From Neobacillus cucumis (GTDB taxonomy: Bacteria > Bacillota > Bacilli > Bacillales_B > DSM-18226): 64,000 nucleotides of DNA. A model generated the notes under the pieces. The model searched no databases and was not told the DNA's origin. It saw nothing but the letters and a program-made list of their open reading frames with translations. Position 1 is the first letter of the stretch. Every line of letters starts with the position of its first letter. A program made the position numbers and the translations under genes. Location: positions 62,001 to 126,000 of the forward strand of contig NZ_JAEHGC010000015.1 of the NCBI RefSeq assembly GCF_016107705.1, given 5' to 3'. Of the stretch, positions 51,989 to 57,886 are shown piece by piece.

Positions 51989-52204
51989 TTATTCAGTTTC
52001 TTCAATTTCAAATAAATCTTCTATTGATAATCCTAATGCTTTACTGATCAAAACTAAGTGAGTATCTAAATGTTGTTTATTCCGGTCAAACCTTGAAATT
52101 GATGCTTGAGTTATACCTTCACCAATTAGTTCTGCTAATTGAATTTGTGTAATGTTTCTTTCCTTAAGTATTTTGTTTAATTTTGGTGTGACTTTATAAG
52201 TCAT
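51989..52204 (-). CDS. XRE-family HTH regulator
   Basis: A 71-aa protein made of one Cro/CI-type helix-turn-helix: KLNKILKERNITQIQLAELIGEGITQASISRFDRNKQHLD, followed by LVLISKALGLSIEDLFEIEE. This is the classic single-domain YozG-like form. ATG 52204 has GGAG nine nt upstream and is preferred to 52213. It is divergent from the broken gene at 52335, with inverted repeats such as ATAC-GATAGT-GTAT in the shared region that may be its operators. Probably the element's regulator. Confidence 0.82.
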   Translation of the reverse strand: MTYKVTPKLNKILKERNITQIQLAELIGEGITQASISRFDRNKQHLDTHLVLISKALGLSIEDLFEIEETE

Positions 52205-52334
52205 CTTCACCATCTCCTAATTACTGAATGTTCATTCATTTTTATAGTATCATTATACGATAGTGTATATTGTGATTAAAGCAAGACAAACACAACAAGC
52301 AAAAACAAACTATAACGAAAAGGGAGAGGTTAGT

Positions 52335-52520
52335 ATGAATTAAGTTTTTGGAAAAATGGTTTTGGATGTATGTGTACCTGTTGAGTCAACGGTGGATTAC
52401 ATGGGAGTTCTAGAAGCAAATTACAACTTGAATCCTAATAGAATTATAGCGTACAAATTGGTTGCAGTTGATTGTAAGGGGAAGGAACACCTTATTAATG
52501 TAAATGATGTTAGTAAATGA
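52335..52520 (+). pseudogene. Small gene with in-frame nonsense codon
   Basis: AGGGAGAGG precedes ATG 52335, but the third codon is TAA. In the same frame, 52356-52520 then encodes 54 residues with coding character (VLDVCVPVESTVDYMGVLEA, then NYNLNPNRIIAYKLVAVDCKG). Either the third codon mutated, or translation re-starts at 52356. The family is not recognised. Confidence 0.45.
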
Positions 52521-52705
52521 ATTTAACCGAATTTGTAGACTAAAAAAGGATCACTAAGCAGCCAACTTAGTAACCAAATTCAGCTTGAAAAATTGTCGAA
52601 GTACTGACTTGATAAATGGGGGCAGTAGCTACCAACTACTATCCTATTAAAATTATATAATGATTTTATGCATAATACAATAAAAAGATGAGGAAGAAGT
52701 TTTGT

Positions 52706-52735
52706 GAAAATACAAAAGGACTCCTATATTTATAA
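52706..52735. other. Strong hairpin in element 1
   Basis: AAAGGACTCCT / AGGAGTCCT(C) with an ATATTTATA loop. It lies inside a possible 48-codon frame (from about 52704) that I do not accept as a gene. A fragment of what may be a gene's 3' end (NPEEHEEAIKQFLVREIL, ending at 52927) and a terminator with GAGTGACT / AGTCACTC (52926-52953) follow. Confidence 0.5.
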
Positions 52736-53117
52736 GGAGTCCTCATGTAGTAGTAACTTATCAGATATAGAGAAGTTATTTATAAATATACAATTAAATG
52801 TAATAAAATACAATTGTTTTTTTGGTTTCATTAAGATTTTTAAAATATAATTAATATTACTTATAGTAAAAATCCAGAAGAACATGAAGAAGCAATTAAA
52901 CAATTTTTAGTGAGAGAGATCCTTTGAGTGACTGAAAAGTCACTCTTTTTTTATATTAACTTAATTATCCTTAATAGCAATCTATTATCAATTTAATTTT
53001 GATTAAAATATTTTTATAGATTGATGGTATAAAATTTTAAATATTGGAGACAACGAATATTATCATCATTGGACAAGCATTATTTGAAAATACAAAAGAT
53101 GTGTGGAGGTGCCTTTT

Positions 53118-53384
53118 TTGCCAAAAAGAAAGAACGAAGAGTTAATTATTAAAGAGAAAAATTTAATGGGAGAGGTAGAAAAAGTTCATTTACCACGAGA
53201 TAAAAATGGAAGGTTTACTTCAAAGGTGAAAACTGGAGAGGAATTAAAGCAACGCTCAATTAAGTTAGTTAAAGTAAAGGGGTCTTACGGTTCATTAGTA
53301 GTAAAAGAAAAATTACTACCTGATGAAATTAGATCAATATTATTTGGAGTGGCAATTATTGGATTCCTAATAGCAGTGCTTTAA
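53118..53384 (+). CDS. Small element-encoded protein with C-terminal membrane helix
   Basis: An 88-aa protein: a basic, charged N-terminal part (PKRKNEELIIKEKNL, then VHLPRDKNGRFTSK) and one C-terminal hydrophobic helix (SILFGVAIIGFLIAVL). The TTG at 53118 has GGAGG eight nt upstream and is preferred over the start at 53103. It lies 78 bp before the recombinase in the same direction. The family is not recognised; it could be a tail-anchored protein. Confidence 0.6.
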   Translation: MPKRKNEELIIKEKNLMGEVEKVHLPRDKNGRFTSKVKTGEELKQRSIKLVKVKGSYGSLVVKEKLLPDEIRSILFGVAIIGFLIAVL

Positions 53385-53462
53385 TTAGGAATTAAATTTT
53401 CATCCATTATGATTAAATGAAAGCATACAGCAGTTAAGAGCCAATAGGAGGCTCTGTATTAA

Positions 53463-54596
53463 GTGAAAGGTAGTATTAAGAAAAATCCTAAAATAGGAAA
53501 GTACGATTTTATAGTCGACATTGGAAAAGACCCCGTAACAGGAAAAAGAAAACAAAAGATGAAAAGGGGCTTTTTAACTAAAGGTGAAGCAGAGAAGGCA
53601 CTCACCAAGTTAATAAATGAAGTAAATGAAGGAATTTTCTTTGAGCCACAAAGGATGACTATAAAAGAGTTTTTTGACATGTGGTTTAAAGAAAGAAAAT
53701 CAAGTGTGGAACGAACTTCATACAATAACCAACTTGCTTTCTATAACATTTATATCTCCCCAAGAATGGCAGCATTAAAAATGCTTGAGGTAACACCCAT
53801 TTTTCTTCAAAATTATGTGAATGACCTAATGGAATTTACCACACTCAAAACAAGCACCATTCATAAGTTATTTGATGTGTTAAAAGTGGCGTTTAAAAAA
53901 GCGGTAAAACTTAAAATCATCAAAGAAAATCCTGCTTATCTTGTGGATCTTCCAAAAATTAAAAGGACAGAGATGAGTGTTTGGGACATCAATCAGGTGA
54001 ATTTTCTTGGAGGAAGTATCAAATGTCAAAAGACCGAGCAAGTATCTAACCGTTTATTTACTAGCAATTTTAACGGGATGTAGGCAAGGTGAGATATTGG
54101 GACTCCGATGGAAGGATATTGATTTTGAAAACAAACTCATTTTCATTAGACAGACCTTATCACATGATGGAAAAGAATTAAGAAATGTTGCCAAAACAAA
54201 AGCAAGTATACGTTCAATCTCTTTACCAGAAGCACTTATTAAACAACTGAATAAAGAAAGAAAAAAATGTATTGAAAATAAACTAAAAAACGGAAAAAAT
54301 TTTGAAGATCATGACTTAGTCATTTGTACTAAACATGGGAAACCTATCAGTCATCTAATCTTATTAGGGCATTTAAGAATAATGCCAAAAAGGTGGGCTT
54401 ACCGATTATCCGTTTTCATGATTTGCGTCATACACATGCGACAATGCTAATAAGTCAAAACATAAATCCCAAAGTTATCTCCGAAAGATTAGGACATTCA
54501 AGAATTGGAATTACCCTTGATATTTATAGTCATGTGCTTCCAAGTATGCAACAGGAAGTAGCTGACAAACTAGATGAAATAATAAAGAATTTTTAA
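53463..54596 (+). pseudogene. Tyrosine recombinase (integrase), broken by two frameshifts
   Basis: Together three overlapping frames spell one phage/ICE-type integrase of ~375 aa. Frame one gives the AP2-like arm-binding domain (KYDFIVDIGKDPVTGKRKQ) and the SAM-like core-binding domain. Frame two gives the catalytic Arg region (LAILTGCRQGEILGLRW) and Lys strand. Frame three gives HDLRHTHATML, LGHSRIGITLDIYSH with the His and nucleophilic Tyr. Shifts lie near 54006 and 54380. All catalytic residues survive, so the damage may be fairly recent. It reads toward the right end of the element, 86 bp from the second fixX homology. Confidence 0.88.
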
Positions 54597-54600
54597 TGTT

Positions 54601-54620
54601 TGTTAGCAATCTTGTGAGCA
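54601..54620 (+). repeat. Integrase arm-like repeats, right end of element 1
   Basis: TGTTAGCA (54601) and TGTGAGCA (54613), directly after the recombinase stop and ~60 bp before the second fixX homology begins at 54682. Confidence 0.55.
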
Positions 54621-54705
54621 ATGATGGACAAGCTATCGAAAAAACGTTAATATATCTGGATTTTCTAAATAAATTATGCCTTCGTGTTTGGAAGGCGGTG
54701 AAATA

Positions 54706-54991
54706 ATGTCAACGACAACTCTTGAGGAAAAACAATATCTTCTAAGATTTAAGTGCGACACGAAATCACACTTAACCGTGCTTGATCATGATGTTTGCAT
54801 GACCAAATGCCCGGATAAACTTTGCACAGTATTTTGCCCGGCCGAGGGTTTATAAATGGGAAGGAACACGGATGCAGGTAGGCTTTGAAGGCTGCCATGA
54901 ATGTGGAAGCTGCCGGATAGGCTGCCCTCACGAAAACATTAAATGGGAATATCCAAAAGGCGAACACGGGATTGTGTTTAGGTTAGCTTAA
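54706..54991 (+). pseudogene. Second fixX copy, frameshifted
   Basis: Near-identical to fixX at 50960-51244, with only a handful of base differences. One extra G in the run at 54846-54848 changes GCCGAGGTTTAT to GCCGAGGGTTTA, producing a stop (TAA) two codons later. The product would be ~47 aa and lose the second cysteine cluster. The homology includes 24 nt of the fixC tail upstream but no fixC gene, so it has no operon of its own. It marks the right boundary of element 1. Confidence 0.92.
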
Positions 54992-55234
54992 AACTGTGAG
55001 CAATTGTGAACAATTGTGAACATAAAAAAACGCTCTTAACTGTTTGTATAAATAAAAAAGGCGATGCTTCAATTTAAGCTATCGTCTTTTTGTTTGTCTT
55101 CAATATATTTAGAACTCCTTAATTTATTCTTAACATTTTTTACCTTCTAAAACAGACAGTTTGTCCAATCATTTTTATTCCTTTCTAAATATTATAAAGT
55201 GAGTTCTTTTAAAAATTAGGGGGTGATTAGAAAT

Positions 55235-55486
55235 ATGTCAAGTAGTTCTTCAAGTAAGTCCAGTTGTAGTAGATGTAAAGGATGTGTATGCAGACAACTC
55301 AGAAAATTACAATCAGGTACTGAAGTTGATTTATTTTTAAAAGGCGGAACAGTAATCGAAGATACCAAGTTCGTTAGCTTCAATAAAAAGACTTGTTGTG
55401 CATTCTTCTGTGATAGTGAGGAAGAACCTGGAGTAATCGTTGTCGATTGTAGAGAAATTGCAGGATTCCGCTTTGAAGCTGAGTGA
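55235..55486 (+). CDS. Ser/Cys-rich small protein, cargo of element 2
   Basis: An 83-aa paralogue of 51470-51763: short poly-Ser head (SSSSSSKSSCSR), CKGCVCRQLRKLQSGT, FNKKTCCAFF, and VVDCREIAGFRF. Compared with paralogue 1, the head is shorter, an extra Cys appears (FFCDSEEE), and the domain is more acidic. AGGGGGTGA precedes the ATG at 55235. Its reading frame is intact while the rest of element 2 has been lost, suggesting selection or recent origin. Function unknown. Confidence 0.75.
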   Translation: MSSSSSSKSSCSRCKGCVCRQLRKLQSGTEVDLFLKGGTVIEDTKFVSFNKKTCCAFFCDSEEEPGVIVVDCREIAGFRFEAE

Positions 55487-55611
55487 TTAATAAATAAAAA
55501 ATAAGGACGATGCATTTTACTGTGTATCGTCTTTTTGTTTGCGTTCTTCACCTAGAAGAACAAGTAAATCGTTTAATACAATTTCTAAGATCTCACCAGA
55601 CTAAGCCATAT

Positions 55612-55670
55612 GAAAATATTAAAAGGGAATATCAAAAGGCGGACACGGAATTGTGTTTAGGTTAGCCTAA
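55612..55670 (+). repeat. Third copy of the fixX 3' end (att-like)
   Basis: GAAAATATTAAAAGGGAATA through GGTTAGCCTAA matches the last ~59 bp of fixX with a few substitutions and one deleted C. Homology starts abruptly at 55612. It is most simply the outer attachment-site scar of element 2. Confidence 0.8.
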
Positions 55671-55672
55671 CA

Positions 55673-55713
55673 GAAAAGGTGCTGTTTGCTAGAGCAAAAG
55701 CACCTTTTTCCTT
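55673..55713 (+). terminator. Terminator-like hairpin after the third fixX fragment
   Basis: AAAAGGTGCT / AGCACCTTTTT with a 14-nt loop. It may be the original fixX-operon terminator, displaced by the insertions. Confidence 0.7.
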
Positions 55714-55874
55714 AATATTTTATAGAAAATGGGTGATTTTTCAAAGGTTCTTATTAAAAGTTCATCAATACATCCTTTTGGGAAGCAGGAAAAATAAAAT
55801 TACCACTATATGTATATTTTTTCACAAGGAAATTCAAAAAAGAGGGTAAAGCAGAAGGATTAACTTTATGAGGT

Positions 55875-56222
55875 TTAGCTGATTTTCTCTTTAATGGTTG
55901 ATGGGGAAAGCTCGTCGTTTTCACAAAAAACAATAAATGTTTTGGCCAATTCGATTGCACAATCCATTGACTGCATAAGATCGGAACAATAAAAAGGGTG
56001 ATTCCAATTAAAGGCACCTTCATAATTTGATGGATAAATACTTACCTTCCAGTGATAATATCCTGTTGGCTGCTGAATGGTTTCACCTTGAATCCCGACT
56101 AACCAATGCGTCGCTTTCGAACCGATTTGTTGAATTCCAGACTCTTTTAAGACCATCATGTCATTTAATCCAATTGGGATTAATGCCTTTTGATAAAAAT
56201 CACGATAATTTGGAGTTTGCAG
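55875..56222 (-). CDS. Unknown protein with no standard start codon
   Basis: The first ATG in this frame is at 56159 (94 aa), but coding character extends upstream: QTPNYRDFYQKALIPIGLND precedes it without a stop. The open frame ends at TGA 56229-56231, and the only codons before the conserved-looking part are TTT, ATC, CTG. A good site, AAGGGAGG, lies ~9 nt upstream of CTG 56222. I therefore place the start there as a rare CTG start. The protein (~115 aa) is soluble and Trp/Tyr/His-rich (THWLVGIQGE, GYYHWKVSIYPSNYEGAFNW). The family is not recognised. A start mutation or sequencing error is possible. Confidence 0.5.
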   Translation of the reverse strand: MQTPNYRDFYQKALIPIGLNDMMVLKESGIQQIGSKATHWLVGIQGETIQQPTGYYHWKVSIYPSNYEGAFNWNHPFYCSDLMQSMDCAIELAKTFIVFCENDELSPSTIKEKIS

Positions 56223-56312
56223 GATAAATCAGCCTCCCTTTTGTTTGACTACCTTTATTATATGATGGTTTTTATGTTTTTTTGAGTAAAAATGTTAAAA
56301 TTTTTTGAAAAT

Positions 56313-56327
56313 TGGATACGTTTTCAC
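56313..56327 (-). promoter_or_regulatory. cre-like site between divergent genes
   Basis: On the minus strand GTGAAAACGTATCCA; the 14-base core fits TGWAARCGYTWNCW at 13 positions. It lies ~46 bp upstream of the FNR-type box. Confidence 0.35.
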
Positions 56328-56372
56328 GGAATTGTCAAAATAAAGGATATGACTATTCAATACGAGGATTAA

Positions 56373-56388
56373 TGTGACCTATATCACA
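56373..56388 (+). promoter_or_regulatory. FNR/CRP-type box upstream of the hemerythrin gene
   Basis: TGTGA-CCTATA-TCACA, a perfect match to the FNR consensus TGTGA-N6-TCACA. Its centre is 41.5 bp before the start point predicted from the -10 at 56410-56415, the classical class II activation distance. Confidence 0.8.
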
Positions 56389-56409
56389 ACAATTCTTCCA
56401 TGTTCCTTT

Positions 56410-56415
56410 TATACT
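56410..56415 (+). promoter_or_regulatory. -10 element of the hemerythrin gene
   Basis: TATACT. There is no -35 match, as expected for a promoter in which an activator replaces it. The start point is near 56422. Confidence 0.65.
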
Positions 56416-56446
56416 ATAAGAAGTTAAATTTGAAGAGGTGACTTTA

Positions 56447-56971
56447 ATGAGTGGCTGTATGAGTGGTTTTGGCGGTATGCCTCAAGCTGAATTAAGCAAA
56501 GGATTAAAACAGCTAAAGGGAGAGCATCCACCATTATTAGACCAATTAGATGAATTATTTAAATTAACAAAACAAATTGAAGATGAAAAAGATATTGAAC
56601 AAAACTTTACCGTATTAATTACAAAGGTGAAGGAATTCAAGGCCGAGCTTGACCCCCATTCTGAACGGGAAGAAGGAGTCCTTTTTCCGATGATGGGCGC
56701 CTATATTGGAACTACTTCCGGCCCCATCGCTGTGATGGAATATGAACATGATCAGGCAAAATCGAAAATAGCTGCATTCCTTGAAAAAGCTGAAAATGAC
56801 CTGATTTCCTCTGCGGAAAAGAAAAATTTAGCCGATTTAATCAAAAATGCCTATTTCATCCTAACTGAGCATTTCTCCAAAGAAGAAAATGTGTTATTTC
56901 CAATGGCAGAAAGAATGCTATCAGATGAAGAAAAAGAAGAGCTATTTACTAAAATACAAGAGATTAAATAA
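56447..56971 (+). CDS. Hemerythrin-domain protein
   Basis: A 174-aa cytoplasmic four-helix protein with di-iron ligands: HPPLLDQLDELF, HSEREEGVLFPMM, EYEHDQAKS and HFSKEENVLFPM, the H-HxxxE-H-HxxxE layout. Such proteins bind oxygen or nitric oxide, or repair iron-sulfur clusters under nitrosative stress (RIC-like function). The short head SGCMSGFGGMP is unusual. ATG 56447 with GAAGAGGTG six nt upstream is chosen. An FNR-type box suggests induction when oxygen is low. Confidence 0.88.
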   Translation: MSGCMSGFGGMPQAELSKGLKQLKGEHPPLLDQLDELFKLTKQIEDEKDIEQNFTVLITKVKEFKAELDPHSEREEGVLFPMMGAYIGTTSGPIAVMEYEHDQAKSKIAAFLEKAENDLISSAEKKNLADLIKNAYFILTEHFSKEENVLFPMAERMLSDEEKEELFTKIQEIK

Positions 56972-56972
56972 A

Positions 56973-57025
56973 GGATGGGGTTCACCCCATCCTCAGGCTG
57001 TCGAAAATTTTCGATAGCCTTTTAT
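56973..57025 (+). terminator. Double terminator after the hemerythrin gene
   Basis: AGGATGGGGT / ACCCCATCCT (56973-56994), then GGCTGTCGAAAA / TTTTCGATAGCC (56996-57019) with a T-rich tail. The second hairpin is related to the one at 32375-32410. Confidence 0.85.
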
Positions 57026-57103
57026 TTTATTTGCTCTATCTTTAACAATTCGCCGCGTTAATTTATTGTAATAATGTTAGAGTTTGGTCTGTGCAACAAG
57101 TAG

Positions 57104-57230
57104 GTTGATTTCCGCTCCAGGCACTTCGCTTTCCGCGGGCGTGCCGGGGAGCCTCATCGTCGCTTAGCTCCTGCGGGGTCTCCCCAGCCCCGTACTCCCG
57201 GAGGAGTCTTCGTGCCTTCCGCTCTAAACA
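57104..57230. repeat. Large palindromic intergenic repeat, copy C
   Basis: Same orientation as copy B, beginning GTTGATTTCCGCTCCAGGCA. It has a few substitutions (CTCATCGTCGCTTAGCTCC) and a degenerate end (CCGCTCTAAACAGC). Confidence 0.85.
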
Positions 57231-57289
57231 GCAGGTTCATTCAATAAAAATTTCAACTCCTTAACTAATTAAAATAAGTGGTGAATTTA

Positions 57290-57585
57290 ATGTTTAAGCC
57301 AATAGAGGTTACTCAAAGTGAGTATAAATTGGTTTCTATGTTGAATTAGGTCCAGATGGCCCTCTTCTAGGCCTGATTGCAAATAAAATTGATTTTCGTT
57401 TCTTCTTGAAAATGTTCATACTTATTATAATGAGGATAATGGCCGCTCAACTGAGCCGCTTATTCTTTTTAAGATATGTTTATTGGGTATCTTTTTAGGA
57501 TGAGTTCTGATAGACAATATGGTTGGGGGACGTGTTTTATTTACGGATTCAACCTATTTAAAGGCAACCTAAATATACAAAGAAG
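57290..57585 (+). pseudogene. Degenerate IS1182-like transposase fragment
   Basis: No intact frame, but the three frames together spell transposase parts in order: MFKPIEVTQS at the start, DFRFF then ENVHTYYNEDNGRSTEPLILF and KICLLGIFLG, matching the conserved YSEDNGRPSIDPVVLFKMLLIGYLFGI region, and finally RVLFTDSTYLKAT, matching the DDE-type FTDSTHLKANA motif. A few hundred bases between the last two are missing. It lies between repeat copies C and D. Confidence 0.65.
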
Positions 57586-57643
57586 TAGGGGAGAGACTGG
57601 TGAATAAATATTTTGAGGAATAAAATAATTGATTTGCCCCCCT

Positions 57644-57767
57644 GTTGATTGGAGCGGAGGGCACTCGACTCCTGCGGGATAGAGAGGTCACTGGAGACCC
57701 CACAGGCGCTGCCGAGGAGGCTCCAGGACCTCCCCGCGGAAAGCGAGTGACCGGAGCGGAAATCAAC
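57644..57767. repeat. Large palindromic intergenic repeat, copy D
   Basis: Same orientation as copy A: GTTGATTGGAGCGGAGGGCA to GACCGGAGCGGAAATCAAC. It is a diverged subtype, with GAGAGGTCACTGGAGACCCC in the middle. Confidence 0.85.
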
Positions 57768-57819
57768 AGGACTTATTGCAGGGACAATCAATAAAATTGG
57801 TATTTAGATTTAACGAAGT

Positions 57820-57857
57820 AAAAAATTGCCGAGAAAAATACCCTTTCTCGACAATCT
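57820..57857 (-). terminator. Terminator of the MFS gene
   Basis: On the minus strand GATTGTCGAGAAA / TTTCTCGGCAAT is followed by T6. It resembles the terminator at 33157-33190. Confidence 0.85.
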
Positions 57858-57886
57858 AAGGATAGGTACACCCCATCCTATTTAAT

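Larger units (their letters stand above)
51245..54681. mobile_element. Decayed integrative element 1 inserted at fixX
   Basis: The segment between two copies of fixX (homology 50936-51247 against 54682-54994, starting abruptly in the fixC tail). It carries a Ser/Cys-rich gene, an XRE regulator, a small membrane protein and a tyrosine recombinase with two frameshifts next to the right end. Phased TGTGAGCA repeats lie just inside both ends (51248-51276 and 54601-54620), as arm-type integrase sites do. It is AT-richer than the backbone. Large gaps (52214-52334, 52521-53117) hold only broken or doubtful reading frames. The boundaries are inferred. Confidence 0.7.
54992..55670. mobile_element. Remnant integrative element 2, between fixX copies 2 and 3
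   Basis: Same left-end layout as element 1: TGTGAGCA, TGTGAACA, TGTGAACA at 54995, 55005 and 55015 (10-bp spacing), the same AACGCTCTTAACTGTTTGTA sequence, a hairpin, then a Ser/Cys-rich gene. It ends at a 59-bp fixX 3' fragment (55612-55670). No recombinase remains, so it looks like a deletion derivative of a sister element. Confidence 0.65.

Noticed and set aside
52704..52850. 48-codon GTG-start frame in element 1
   Set aside because: It overlaps a strong hairpin, ends in low-complexity Ile/Phe/Asn residues, and has no recognisable similarity.
51245..55670. A phage-defence or toxin-antitoxin system in the fixX elements
   Set aside because: No nuclease, ATPase, toxin-like or antitoxin-like pair was recognised. 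The cargo genes are too small and unfamiliar to support such a claim.
55754..56023. 89-aa minus-strand frame
   Set aside because: It overlaps the better-supported unknown gene (55875-56222) in another frame and has no start signals.
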